Positions 47,177 through 59,424 of a stretch of DNA of 64,000 nucleotides are shown here, piece by piece; position 1 is the stretch's first letter, and each line of letters starts with the position of its first letter. The notes under the pieces are model-generated. The model saw only the letters and a list, made by a program, of their open reading frames with translations, did no database searches and had not been told where the DNA came from. The position numbers and the translations under genes are program-made. Origin of the DNA: Golubevia sp. BC0850 (taxonomy: Eukaryota > Basidiomycota > Exobasidiomycetes > Golubeviales > Golubeviaceae). Where the stretch lies: the NCBI GenBank assembly GCA_012976225.1, contig JAAVVG010000015.1, positions 434,001 through 498,000 on the forward strand. The letters run 5' to 3'.

Positions 47177-49859
47177 ATGTCTAGAGTTTCGGCTGACGAA
47201 AGCAAAGTTGATCATATCAAGCCGATGAGAATAGCTTTTATTCATCCAGATCTTGGAATCGGTGAGTCCAGAGGAGTGGAGTGAGGGATGGACAAGAGAA
47301 GAATGCTACTCACCTCTACAATCTTCTATCTTCTTCTTGTTCTTCTTGTTGTATTGTTCTTTTTCAATCAACCACCGTCGCATTGTTATTCCCATCTATG
47401 GCCTCTTACCAGGTGGAGCCGAAAGACTGATAGTGGATACTGCCCTTCAACTTCAAAGTCAAGGCCATGAAGTCGTCGTCTTCACAAGTCACCATGACAA
47501 GAATCATTGTTTCCCACAGACTGCTGATGGTGAGAGCAGGATCAAAAATTCGCAGGTGAAGGCAAGTCAGAGAGACGAGAACCTTGATCTCACCTCCTTC
47601 CTTCATTCCTTGAATCCCTTTCTCTTCCCTTTCTCAGGTACACTTCAAGTCTACGAGCTTGTATCCATGTTCCCAAGATCGTTCTTCAATACCCTGGTCC
47701 TACCACTTTCGATCTTACGTCAAATGTCTCTAGTCTTCCAATTGTTGCTCTCTTTATTCCTCTTCAACTATCCTTCAACTTTCCCAAGATTCCTTCATCC
47801 TCTTTTGTCCTCTTGCCCTCCCCTACAATCCTTCGATCTATTCTTCGTGGATCAACTTTCTGCTGGAGTGCCTGTCTTGAAGCTACTAGGTTGGACTAGG
47901 ACTATCTTCTACTGTCACTATCCAGACAAAGAGGTCGGCAACAGTATCGCCAAAGAGAGAGCCATTGCAAGGGGTGAGGGAGGGCCTAGTATCTTGAGAT
48001 ACTTCTATCGGATTCCGTTGGATATTTTGGAGGAGGTCACTACCAGTGAGTAGCCGAGAGGGGAAGGATGGGGTGTGAGAGCTGAGGGAATTGGATAGCT
48101 GAGCTTGGGATAAGAGAAACCTTTCAGGAGCTGCAATGAAACAGAATCACGATTCTATGAAGACAAATCTTTTGATTTCGTGAGCTCTGAGGAGTCGCAG
48201 AGACGAGATGGGAAAGGCGTCTCGAGACGGTATCTGACAACTCTTTCTTTCCTTTCCTTCTCTCATCTATTTTCAGGTTACTCTGACAAGATCTTAGCAA
48301 ATTCCAAATTCACCGCTGCTCAATTCCAAGTCTCCTTCCCTAGAATGAGAAGACTTCCAAGAGTCGTCTACCCAGGGATCAATCCAGAAGATTACGAAGT
48401 ATCCAAAGTCAAATCGGCTCTAGAACAACTGATGAAAGATCAAGACGAAAGTGATAAGAAGAGTGGCCATGATTACGAAGGAGTCAAAAGTGTGAAGGAA
48501 GCTGTCAGAGGAGTGGTGGAAGCTACGTGAGTTTTAGAAGTCAAGAATCAAGAGCGAGCGACGGAAAAAAAAGCTGACTGTGTGCGTCTCTTCTTCCCAT
48601 GATTGTGAAATGATAGTGATCGACCACTTCTCATCTCCATCAACCGTTTCGAGGCCAAGAAGAACATTGCTCTGGCAATCGAGGCTTTCGCTATCTCGCG
48701 CAAGAGTGCCATGGAGAAGGATCCAAAGAGTGACGCAGCGAGAGCGAGGTTGGTTGTAGCAGGTGAGTGCTGGAAGTCCAAGAAAAATGTCAAACCTGTT
48801 CTGCTTTCTGACTCTCGAGTTTTCACCTAATTATGGACAGGTGGATACGACCCTCGAGTCAGAGACAACATCTCCACTCTAAGTGAATGTGAAGCTCTTT
48901 GCAAAAAGCATCTGCTACCTCACTTCACTCTATTCTTCAGACCTCAGAAGTTCGCTCCTCCAGCCTCAGCTCCTGGTTCCGAGTACTACTCTGGTGCTGC
49001 TGTAGTTTTCCTTCCTTCTCTCCCAGGTCCTCTCCTCTACACCCTGCTTCTAAATCCATCTGCTAGAGCTCTACTCTATACTCCCACAGAGGAGCACTTC
49101 GGAATCGTGCCACTAGAAGCTATGGTCTGCAGACTACCAGTGGTAGCTACCAACACCGGAGGTCCAGTGGAGACGGTCGTAGATGCTGGATCGTTGGAGG
49201 ATGCTTCTCAGACCGATGAGAATGGCACTGGTCTGCTAAGGCCAGCAAACAAGGTTCTTTGGTCGAAGGCGATCGAGAGTCTATTGAACTCAGATCCAGC
49301 TACCAGGCGGAAGTTGGGAGAGAATGCGAGGAAGAGGCTGATCGAGAAGTTCTCTGTCCAGAAGATGGGAGAGGAGGTTCACAAAGCTTGCTGTGATGCA
49401 AAGGCTCTTGGACCTGTTCGGGGTGATGAGGGACTCTACCAGTTAGGAGGAACCCTCTTCGTTTTTACGCTAATGATGACCTTGTGAGTTTCAACAGAAA
49501 GCGGAATCGAAGACCAGAGCAACTGCTGACACTCACTTCTCCCCTCAACTCTCCACAGCTACCTCATTCGGGTTCACAACGAGTTGGGCTTCTCAGCTGC
49601 CTTCTCCCTTACACCTGCCAATCCATCTTCGGCGGTAGTTGCAAGCGGTCTTTCTTCTCTCTCCTCAGCAGCTTCTGCCTCATTAAAAGCAGCTTCGACG
49701 ACAGCTCTCTCTGGAGCTGCCGCCATGACCGCTTCAGCTGCAGCTGCTGCATGGGAGAAGAAGCAGTCTTTCGAAGAGAGGTTCAAGGAGTTCGAAGAGT
49801 GGGAGAGCATGAAGGAGAAAAAGCTCAAAGAGGAGATTGGGAAGAAGGTCGAGCTTTGA
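47177..49859 (+). CDS. ALG2: Alpha-1,3/1,6-mannosyltransferase ALG2
   Basis: Seven exons (47177-47261, 47413-47529, 47638-48045, 48277-48526, 48617-48762, 48841-49483, 49559-49859) give 649 residues. ALG2 adds the second and third mannose to the dolichol-linked oligosaccharide on the cytosolic ER face. Motifs are [20 protein letters not shown] at the start, FYCHYPDK, ANSKFTAAQF, VYPGIN, ISINRFEAKKNI and the nucleotide-sugar-binding EHFGIVPLEAM followed by VVATNTGGPVE (GT4 E-x7-E region). A hydrophobic segment (FVFTLMMTLYLIRVH) follows the catalytic domain. The last 85 residues are an Ala/Ser-rich run and a charged helix (FEERFKEFEEWESMKEKK), an extension not seen in yeast. An insert (about residues 375-405) separates FFRPQK from the family's VVFLPS-like motif. 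The start is the ATG nearest the conserved N-terminus. Confidence 0.95.
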
Positions 49860-50167
49860 GATCAGGGTGAGCGTTGATTTTGGGGTTGAATCAGTCATTG
49901 AATTCATCAAGTACTTTAGTTCACATCATTAATAGATAAACTCGTTAGTCTCAAACACTTCGAATAGGTCTGATATCATGAAACGTGACTTGATTACTTT
50001 ACGAAGAATAAAATACAGAAATGGATTGAATTGGGAATCGAGGGAATGCTGAGAAGATGTTTGAGGATGCGCTTTGCGAAACAACACGATAAAGTGGGAG
50101 AATAGAAATGCTCATTATGAGAAGGAACTCGGAAGTCAAGAAACATCTCAAGTCAATGGGAGTTCTC
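49860..50167. other. Convergent intergenic region
   Basis: 308 nt lie between the stops of ALG2 and UBLCP1. AAT-rich stretches near 49935 and AATAAAA near 50008 could supply 3'-end signals. No gene was seen. Confidence 0.5.
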
Positions 50168-52013
50168 TCATTGACCTTGATCTTGGGTTTCGTTAGCAGT
50201 TGAGGTAGAGGTTTCTCCCGAAGCTGCACCACTGCCAGCCCCACCTTCAGAAGGTAGATTTCCAGTGAAGTGCTTCCAGTGCTTGTGATTCATTTCACTG
50301 ATATCAGGACAGAGAGTGAGCTGCAGGCAATACTTCTTCAAGGCTGCGAGTTCGGTGTCGAAGTTAGGCGAGTTCCTGGACAGAGAAGAATGAGAAGAGT
50401 GGCTTAGCGAGTCAAGCGAAGGATCTGGAGGACGATTCAGTCTATGCTCACTTGTAAGCTTTGCACTTCACTCCATTCGTTGGGTTCATTGCGAAGTTAC
50501 GGCTGAGATCATCGATGTGAACAGTATTGTCTATGGAGGGTGGAAATAGAAACAAGAATTTTAGCTACGCAGACTTGTTGCTGAGACCAAACCAGGTCGA
50601 GTTGCACTCAGTCAATCTCTTTCTCCAATTCTCAGAACTCACGTTTCCCATACTGTCCCTTAAATCTACTCCAAATCAATTCCAAAGCTTTAACCTCGTG
50701 TTTCTTTCCCTCTTCTTTAGAACTCTTGATACTAAACATAGGAGTTCTATCCAAAACAAAGTTGACAGAATAATTTGGATTCGCCAACATGTTCAATTCT
50801 GTAAGCTTAGCTTCTAACCATCTCCAGGAGGTCTGAGACCAAACGCAAATGTCATAGTAGGGCCATAGAGAGGAGAGAAAATCGTGTAAACCTGGTCTAG
50901 CTGCTTCTGAGGCTAGAGAAAGTGGATCTAGAAGACGTTTACTATGGAGGATAGGCGGGTCAGAAGAAGGCGAGAGAAGAAGAGAGGAAAGAGCAAAAGG
51001 ACTTACGTATCAGCTAGAGTGTAATCTAGATCTAGGACCAAGAGACCTTTCCCAGGTCGAGGAGGGTGCATGATTGCGAAATCTGAGAATCGAGAGATGA
51101 CTTTCGAAAGCTTTGCTAGGTTCTGTTGGAAGAGATGAGGGTAATCATAAGTGGATTAGGTCAGAGACTACAGGATCAATTGAATAGGGAGTCCACTACA
51201 AGATCAATTGAATCGGTGGTCCGTCTTAAGAACTCACTTCTGGATCTTCGGCACTGATGAGAGAAGGGAGGTCAAGGGTGAGAGGAGATGGAGAGTTAGA
51301 TGAGATTTGGAGGCGTGATGTGCAAATTAATTCAAAGAGACGTACGGAGGAACCTTGTTCTTCTTATCTTCAGCGTAATCGACGTCTGCAGCTGTTTCAG
51401 TTTGATCCTAGAGGTGAGAGAAGTGGGGAAGTGAGATAGAATGGACACAGATGAGCTCCCTAAGACCAACCAAGCTACCTGTCTCGCTGTTAGACTATCC
51501 CAAACATCATTTCAATCCTATCGCGATTCATTGGAAGCTCCCGGAGCTCGATCGACCCCATCCTTTCACTCGTTCCCTTGAGTGGAGCTACGACATACTA
51601 CTCACCTCCTTGAACTGAACCTTGCCAGAAGGATCCTTGAAAGTATCAGCCTCTGGAGTTCCGATCAACATGATCAGAACCTTTCTCTCTCCATTCTCGT
51701 TCTTTCCTTTTAGACTTGTCGAAGGGAGGGAGATGTGGCCGATAGTGGTTTCATCTAAGGGTAACTTTCCCTTCGCTAATCCCATGATCTTCTGCCTCGC
51801 TGGAGGAACATCTGTCAATGAGAATAGAACAGCTTTGAGATCTGATACTGAATCTTCGATTGATAGACGTAAAGAGAGGATTGACTTTGAGTATTTCACT
51901 GAGAATGAGAGGAAATCATCTCGACTTTCTGACTCTGACTGAGAAGGTGAGGTGGCAGATTCGACTAGATCAAGAGTTGGCTCAATTGAAGGGGCAGTGG
52001 TTGAAGATGACAT
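50168..52013 (-). CDS. UBLCP1: Ubiquitin-like domain CTD phosphatase UBLCP1
   Basis: Seven exons (52013-51606, 51407-51346, 51253-51238, 51122-51007, 50941-50643, 50530-50452, 50375-50168) give 395 residues. An N-terminal ubiquitin-like domain (SFSVKYSKSILSLRLSIEDS to IMGLAKGKLPLDETTIGHIS, about residues 35-115) is followed by an HAD phosphatase domain with the catalytic motif LVLDLDYTL, nucleophile Asp193, then DICVWSQTSWRWLEAKL and the acid loop TVHIDDLSRNFAMNP, as in UBLCP1. It dephosphorylates nuclear 26S proteasome, docking through the ubiquitin-like domain. The tail is Gly/Ala/Ser/Thr-rich. Exon 3 is only 16 nt. Its inclusion keeps the frame, but the link between the domains is the least certain part. 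The gene is head to head with GPI16. Confidence 0.92.
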
Positions 52014-52168
52014 GAATCAGTGATATTGTGGTTTGCTTGAACGGTTCTTTTGAAAGTGAAAGGTTGAATGGAGGTAGCGTTAAGAGAAAGGAGAATATGA
52101 GTCCCTCTCTCTCTCTCTCTACACCACTTCTCGCTCTCTAGCTTTCTTGCGCCCATTGTTCCCCCAAA
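52014..52168. promoter_or_regulatory. Bidirectional spacer, UBLCP1 and GPI16
   Basis: 155 nt separate the divergent ATGs. A CT repeat (about 52102-52121) lies near the middle. No clear TATA box was found. Confidence 0.4.
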
Positions 52169-54930
52169 ATGGAGAGCCCTTGCAGGATACAGAGGAGTAG
52201 AACGCTTTCAATTTCATCTATCCAGCGAACGAAAGGGAATGGAACTGGTCGATTCAGGTTCACCTCTATCTTTAACTTCTATCTACTGACTCTCTGCCTT
52301 CTATCTGTAATCTCTCCTTCTCTCTCAACTTCAACTTCAAATCCAACCAAATCTGAATTCCATGAATCACTTCTTCTCCGACCATTACCAGATGGAAGAC
52401 TTCACGCTTCTTTCTCCTTTCAACTTTCCTCAATCTCAAATTCTTCTATCGATGATTCTCATCCTTTGACTTCTCAACATTTCACTCTTCTACCAAGACA
52501 GCTCATTCAGATTGCAAGGTCTAGGAATGTCAAGGATCTTCATTTAAGTTTGAACACCGGAAAATGGGATTATGAGAGATGGGGTTGGCCAACTGTTCAA
52601 GTGGATAGAGAAGGTGGTAGGAGGTTGGGCAGGCAGATGGGAGAGGAAAACGTTGGCAGTGGAGCTGAAATGTGGGCTAGCTTGAGAGGATCTCAAAATG
52701 AAATAGAGTGAGTGCTGCTTCTTGGGTCAAAGGCTGGCACCAGAGATGGAAAGGGTGCATTGGAAGATAGACCTTGCCCTCTTCTTTGGTAGCAAGCCAA
52801 GCAGCTGATACGAAGTTACCAGCTCTCAGGAGAATTTCAATTCCGACAAAAGTGTTGTGCGACTTCAAGCTGTAAGTGTCGAACTGACCTTCATCTCCAT
52901 CTCTCTCCCCACTCCAACCTTCTTTCATCTTCCTCAAAAGTTCTTCTTCAACTTCCATTCCTTCATCTCTTCTAACACGATGGCGATCTCTAACATCATC
53001 TCTAGCTGGTTTATTCTGTGCCTCCCTAGATGCTTTAGATTCAACAGCCACCACTCTTCCAAATTTCCCCTTAGCCTTCCATTCTTCCCCTTTCTCCTCT
53101 TCATCTTCAACCTCAAAGTCCAATGCCATTCCTCAAATCTCATCGGACTCCACACTTCTTCATGCGTTCCTACCAACCGAAACCATCTGCACCGAAAATC
53201 TGACTCCCTTCTTAAAACTACTTCCTTGTAGAAATCAAGCTGGTTTAGCAAGTCTTTTAACCCCACATGAAGTTTTCGGAGCTGGGTTTCATGGGATGGG
53301 AGTACATTTGTGGAGAATTGATGATGAAGGGGAAGATGGATTGATCGATGATGAGGGAATTGATAGAGGTTGGAAAGTTGAATTGAACTTTCAAGCTGTT
53401 TTCAGTCCAGCCTTGAGAGGTGAAGTTGGTCGTAGAGGTAAGTAGCAATCTCACTCTCTGGTAAATGCAAGAATCCGGATCTCTGATTCGAGGAAGACCT
53501 ACCTTGCTGACTCGAACGACATCTGTCCTCGTTCTTATCATCCAACAGATTGGTCTCTCTCCTCAATTTTCAACAAGAAGCTGGAATCTTCGTGTCCTCT
53601 AGCTACTACTTCTGAGGTCAGAGTCATGAGACCGCTTGCTCTACCAGCTTCTGTTGCTTCCACTTCTTCTTCAAAACCGGTGATCAAGCAACTTTCAATC
53701 AAAGATCGATACGTCTTGGATCCAATTCCTCCGAAGTCAGCCTCGGAGTCTTTGCCCAAGTCTTCCGAGCAAGGAGCCGAGAGAAGTGCTGGGTCAGAGG
53801 ACGATGAAGCGGAAGAGGAGGTCGAAGAAGAAGACCTAGAGGCCATAGAGGAAGAGCAAAGATTGGCTTATGAGAAGTTGACTGAGAAATTGGAGAAGTC
53901 AGGAGATGTGGTTTATGATTGTTTGGATTTGGCGAAATATGAGAATTCTACTTTGGATGTTGGAATGAGGTGGCCGGGAGAACAAGTGTTTGAATATCGT
54001 GAGTAGCACACAAGCTCTGGTCTCTTACTGGAGTTCTCAGCAACCTCAAGTAATCACTGCTTTACAAGCTCTCCTCTCGGACTCTTCTAATCCCTTGGCG
54101 TTCGCTCCATTCTTCACAGCCGATCGAATCGTTCCACCCACGCTTCTAGCTTCAAGGTCATTCTTGGGATATGGTCAAGAGAGAGGTATGATAGAGTTGA
54201 AGATCAGAAACAACGAATTAGGAAGGGAGAGAACTGTCCTATACGTGGAACAACTGCCTTGGTTTGTTAAACCTCTGCTTCACACTATGACGACGGAGGT
54301 GAAGGAAGATGAGTTTGGTGAGTAGTCTCCTTCAAAGCTTTGACCTTCTCATTGCTTCACTGACTTTTCTTTCTGAAATCTTTGATTCTCTCAGATGAAG
54401 ACTCTCCGATAGTCCACTTCAAAGACGATTTAACTCTTCCGATCTTGGAATCGATCTCTTACCAGCCTTCAGTCCCTCGAGAGAGGCCCTCCCTAATCGA
54501 AGCCACTCTCCGAATTCCAGCTACAAGCTCAATCACATTGAAGTTTAAGTATGAGAAAGCCTTCTTGAGATACATGGAACATCCACCTGACGCTCATCGA
54601 GGTTTCGATTTACCTCCAGCTATCATTCAAGTTTTGGATGAATTTCCAATCTCAGTCAAGGGCGATTCTTCAATACAAGTCTACGATTTCAAGAGGAGGG
54701 AGAATATCAATCGAGACTGGGATGGAAATCGAGAACAGAGAAGATTTAGTCAAAGAAGGATTCGAACTCCAAAAATCTTCACTTCTCCCAGTTTGGTGGA
54801 ATTGGCAGTTCCTGATTTCAGTATGCCCTATAATGTCATCATCATGACGAGTACTGTTATTGCTCTATTCTTCGGTTCAGTTTTCAATAATCTAGTGCGA
54901 ACTTATAAAGATGTGCCGGTGGAGTCGTGA
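52169..54930 (+). CDS. GPI16: GPI transamidase subunit GPI16/PIG-T
   Basis: Five exons (52169-52707, 52941-53437, 53549-53998, 54120-54317, 54395-54930) give 739 residues. An N-terminal hydrophobic signal (IFNFYLLTLCLLSVISPSL) is followed by FHESLLLRPLPDGRLHASFS, LHLSLNTGKWDYERWGWP, LAGLFCASLDALDST, TICTENLTPFLKLLPCRNQA, SFLGYGQERG and EQLPWFVKPLLHT. These are PIG-T landmarks, including the cysteine that in yeast and human disulfide-links to the Gpi8 protease (in the LFCASL region). A C-terminal membrane helix (IIMTSTVIALFFGSVF) and short tail end the protein. The complex attaches GPI anchors to proteins in the ER lumen. The exon 1/2 junction was found by matching the FCASL block. Its acceptor (CAAAAG, 52940) is plausible but not ideal. 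An acidic Glu/Asp run sits at about residues 417-437. Confidence 0.92.
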
Positions 54931-55039
54931 ACGAGGGTAGAAATGTTTGCTTTACCGTAATAAACTCACTATCATTAATTTTCTCGCAATCCAATCAAAA
55001 CATTACAAACATTGTTTTCTGGATCATAAAAGGATGACG

Positions 55040-58000
55040 TTACAAGGTCGAATCAGCTTCGTTCTCCTCCATCTCGTTCTGCTCCTTCTCGTTTCCATCC
55101 GTCTCGTCGACATGACCAATAATCACTCCGTCGAAGACTCTCTCTCTCTCCTCTACCTCTTCATCTTCACCTTCAGAACCAGGAGTTGAATTTACGTACT
55201 CGTACATCTTTTTTATTCTTTCCAATTGTTCGGCCTTTTCGGTAGCTTCAAGGTTCGGATTCAACTTCAAAGCTTTTTTCCTCGCTTTCAAGATCTCTTT
55301 TCCTATGGCTTTCGAGACTAGAGGTGGAACTGACTGCCCCAGCAGCTGATAAATTTGAAAGAGAAAGGTTCAGGGGAAAATAATCAGAAGCTGTCGAGAA
55401 GGAGAAACTTCAATCAACGTAAATTCAAAGCTCACCGCAATTTTCTGATTGACAGAAGTGTCTTCCGTGAAGCGAAAAGCGTCAGGATAGGAGAAGAGCC
55501 TTTTGATCTCGGCTACACTAACGAGACGGTTGTAATACGGATGAACACAAGGAGCGGATCGAGAATCCCCTGGTTGCAAATGCCTCGAGAAGGTCTGAGA
55601 TGGTTGGTTAGGGTTAATTCTCTTGAGTCGTTTGAAAGGCTTCTCTGTGCTACTTGGGGCTTCTGCATAGAACTTGTGAGTTCCATCTGTATTGAAGTCT
55701 TCGAGGGTGTGAGGTCCTTTTCTCATCTTCTCCACCGCCTCCGGAGTTGGAGGAGAGGTGTGGTCTAGGAGAACTGGATTGAGGTTTGAGGCATCTTTCT
55801 TAATGACGTACTCCTTGCCGCTTCTCTGTTGTCGTTGGTACGAAGTCAGTCCTTTCTCCGAAGCGTACTTGGCATCTACACCAGTCTGCTCGGGAAGGTC
55901 GGAGATGGCTGTCTCTACAGAGTTGTAAGGACGCCAAGGTGGACGATTTCTCTCACCTGCAAAGAGGACGAAATTGTTATACTGCGCGTCCGCGGCTCCA
56001 TCTTCGTTCAGATGTTTCTGTCTCTTCGTACCTGAAGGCATCTTGTGAGTAGCGTCCGGAAGATGAGCCATTGGAAGGCCGGAACGAGTGGCGACGAAGA
56101 AGAGTCGACCTCGATCCTGAGGAACTCCGTACTCGCTTGCGATCAGATTCGAGAAAGCGACTTGATATCTGAGTTCAAGTAAGATGGAAAGGATGATCTG
56201 GAAGTAAACGTGTGGCTTCTTGTCAGATCTCGCAGTGACGAGTGTGGGGACTGGAAAAGTGCAGTAAGAAAGGGCATGCTTGTCAACATCCATAGAGCAG
56301 TGGAACTAACGGATGAGAAGAACTGGTGCCCACTCTACCCACCATTCTCGATCACAAGGTAGTCAGGCATCTGACACGCCACTATAGAGAGGAAAGTGAA
56401 GAAGATGTCGTTGTGCTTTCCCTTGGCTGCGTATTGATTGAGAGTGGAGAAACTCTAGCGAGCAGGTTGACGGATGGGGAAACAAGAAGAGAAAGATAAG
56501 CGACATCTCTGACGATGGTGATCAATCAAGACATTGGTACTCACGTTACAAGGAGGTCCTGCAGCTACCAAATGAGGAAGTTCAGCTCCTTCTTTAGGAC
56601 TTCCAGTCGTTCCCAAAGGGTCCAGATGCTCTCGCTGTAACCAACAGCGAAGGTCTTCGGTCTTGACATCGCAGTTGGGACGGTTCAGCTTGAAATTTCT
56701 AGTCGCAATCTCGTTCAGATCTACAGCAAGCGTGGACTCCAATCCAGCCTGCTCGAATCCCAGACCAAATGCACCCGCACCACAAGCACCCTCGTGAACC
56801 TTAAGTTTGGCTTTCTGGCTGGTGGAGTTCTGACGTTCTTGCCACTCCTTTTTCATTTGAGGACTGACAAAGCTCTGCGGAAGAACAGAGTCAGAAATCT
56901 CAGGTGTAATGTAGCTTTCGAGAAATCCTTTTCCTTCTCTACCTTTACGAGCGGAGTCACCTTCTACCCTGCCTACCAATACTCTCCAATCGTCTTCTTC
57001 TTCGGTTTCCGGGAGGAGTTTGTCCATCAGCTTATGACTTTGTTGTGTGAAGACGGAGACGAAACCATAGACGTTTGAAACTGAGACTGACAGTGTTTCA
57101 GGCTCAGAGTCCTTGTAGAGCATCACGATTTGACGATCGTCTCTTGCTTCCCTTCGAGGTTTGAGGAGATGAGCAGGGCTCACACGATCGAGCAAGACGG
57201 CTTTGAGAAACGTCGGCTGGATGACTACTTCCTTTTCATCTCCAACCGAGATTTCCTTGACCTCGACTACCCTTCCAACGATCATAGGCGGATCCTGAGG
57301 AGCTGAACCCAGGTATCTGAACTTGACCCAATCTCCTGTCCGATACTGAAGTTCTGGATCTTGTTGCTGAGCTCCATGAATGAAATAAGCATCCGAGAAA
57401 TCGGAGAATACTTCTCCAACATCTTTCTTCGAGTACATATAACATGTAAACCATTCGTCTTCAGGGCAGAGCTGTTCAGCACTCAGTCTTGTGACTTGCA
57501 GCTCAGAGTAGACTCCTAGAAGGTTGAGAGAGCCTTTCCTAATTTCAGATTCTTCTAGAACGAGCATGTTTGGAGGCTGAGAGGTTCCAAGAAGGGGGAA
57601 GTTGGGAAACGTTTGAACCCAGTAGCCATGAAGGAGAAAGTCTCTCTCAGAGTCGAACTCCGAAGCCTCCTCTGTGATATTGATCACATAGAGAATCCAA
57701 AGTTGTTTAGCAGTTTCTGATTTGATTTGATCGGCTGTCGGTTTCTTTGTCTCTGGCTCCTTCCTGGCGATGACGAAAGAGTTTGGCTTCAGAACCGTTT
57801 CTTCGTTAAGTCTCTGTGGGAGCGAAACAAAAGGCATCTCTTTCAGCGGATCATGTTCTGGTTCCAACCTTACCAGGAGTTGTTCGAGAGACGCTATAAC
57901 TCACAAGACCTTTCCTATGATCTTCCCTGTCGACGAAATCAACGTCATCGAGCTCAACGTCCTCCCCGATTTCAGGGAACGTCGGATCTGATAATCTCCT

Positions 58001-58910
58001 CCAGATAATCTTTTCCACTACAGTAGCAAACGAATATTCTGGCTCTACGTCGGCATAAACAAGTTTGCGAACCGCCCCTTTTTGAGCTCCATTCCCAAGG
58101 ATACCCTCCAGCTCTTCCCAAAGAGAAGATTCGATACTAGTATCGGCATTTGCTAAGATGGATCCAGCCAAATCACTGATGTGATCTAGGGTCAGAGGTT
58201 GAACTTTGAGTTTGTGGGGAAAAGGAGGTTTGTAAGAAGCTTCCAAATCGACCTCTTCGAGAGATTCCACACCTTCTTTGGCGGCTTTCCATAGACAAAA
58301 GTCTGCATCAGCGAGTTCGAACCAGCCTTTCATACATTCTTGATATGTCTTGTCGTAGGACTTAGTGTCGTAAAGAGGAGGCGAGAGGAGCGAGCGAGGT
58401 CAGCAAACCGAAGTCTCTTATCATAAAGACCTCCATTCAAAGAGTCTTCTGTTGAAAGCAACTCACGATCAAAATGTAATAAGCATCTTCAGATTCAATC
58501 CAAATCCTCCCTCCCATATCTTGATATTCCTTGTCCTTCTTATTCACCACGTTCCATCGAAGCAGTCCGTCTATCTTAGCCACACCATACTGTAGTAATT
58601 GGTTCTTGATTTCTCCATGAGTGGCTGCTCCATACATAATGATTTGATCATTGAGGAATCCTCTACTGAAAGGTACATTGATTCCAGATCGATTGGAGAA
58701 GCGAGCTTGGGCAAGGAAGAAGAAAGGCTTGTCTTGCTTTCCGACATGGGTGTGCTTGATTAAGCTTATCAAATAGCTTTCCGTAAGAAACCCGTCTACT
58801 GTTTTTTCGATTTGCTTGATCTTTTTGGCTGGAGGTTCTGAGCTTGAGGAGGAGGAGGAGGCAGAAGCAGAGGACGAACGTCTGGATCTGGAAGAAGAGG
58901 ATGAGCTCAT
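55040..58910 (-). CDS. DNMT1-type DNA (cytosine-5) methyltransferase
   Basis: Six exons (58910-58467, 58360-57905, 57813-56545, 56454-56343, 56250-55436, 55345-55040) close in frame to 1133 residues. A Ser-rich head leads to a replication-foci-targeting-like domain (TVDGFLTESYLISLIKH to ISDLAGSIL), two BAH-like domains (about 310-600) and the catalytic domain. Catalytic motifs are HEGACGAGAFGLGFEQAG (I, residues about 640-658), AAGPPCN with catalytic Cys722 (IV), IENV (VI), QDRGR (VIII) and LLGQSVPPLVSKAIG (X). The layout is that of fungal maintenance methyltransferases. Motif IV continues SFSTLN across an intron, so PPC is followed by Asn rather than the usual Gln. Motif I lacks the common FxGxGG form. 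A CpG/repeat methylation role is inferred. The gene is convergent with GPI16, with 109 nt between stops. The start at 58910 is the first ATG before the conserved region; the true start could be upstream. Confidence 0.9.
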
Positions 58911-59131
58911 TGAAGTCGTAGACTTCGAGGCTATGGCTCGTGGGTAGACAGAGCTATAGAAGGAAAGTAAAAGGTGTAGCACCAAAACAGAGAGGCAGAT
59001 CAGTCAACAGTCCATGAATGAGATGAGAGCGATTTTGATCTTTGCCTTCGACTCTTCGAGTTCGAGACGTATGCTCTTCCTTCCGATTGCTTCGCTTCTG
59101 ACTCACTTGAAGTCGGTCAAGGACTGTCTCT

Positions 59132-59173
59132 GTTAACCATAGAACGTTAACCATAGAACGTTAACCATAGAAC
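59132..59173. repeat. Three exact 14-nt tandem repeats upstream of the DNMT gene
   Basis: GTTAACCATAGAAC occurs three times head to tail without mismatch, 220-265 nt upstream of the methyltransferase ATG, in the 0.5-kb spacer (58911-59424) before UTP21. On the gene's strand each unit carries ATGGTTAAC, so it adds upstream ATGs if transcribed. No other feature was seen in this spacer. Confidence 0.85.
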
Positions 59174-59424
59174 AAGCCTTGAGGATTCTAGTCAATTGGT
59201 ATGAAAAGATGCATTGTCAAGAGAGGAAGGATGGAAGTTTTATTTTCTGCCCGAACGCCTTTCTGGCCCAATCACAAACCACACATCGTATTTGAATTGC
59301 CACGTAAATAATGGATGATAATTCTATCTATGATTGCAAATTACAAATCGAGCCAAAAAGGAAGAAAGAGAGTTATTAAAGAAACACGAAAAATGTTTCG
59401 GGTTGGGAAGGAAATGGTCTTCTT

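Noticed and set aside
52677-53129. 150-residue minus-strand frame opposite GPI16 exon 2
   Set aside because: It is antisense to a well-supported exon encoding the FCASL and CTENLTPF blocks of PIG-T. Its acidic/basic low-complexity reading mirrors the Ser-rich sense strand.
57851-57904. Continuation of DNMT exon 2 to a GTAAGG donor near 57866
   Set aside because: It leaves a phase-1 end that reads into a stop after the acceptor at 57814. The GTGAGT donor at 57904 joins in phase 0.
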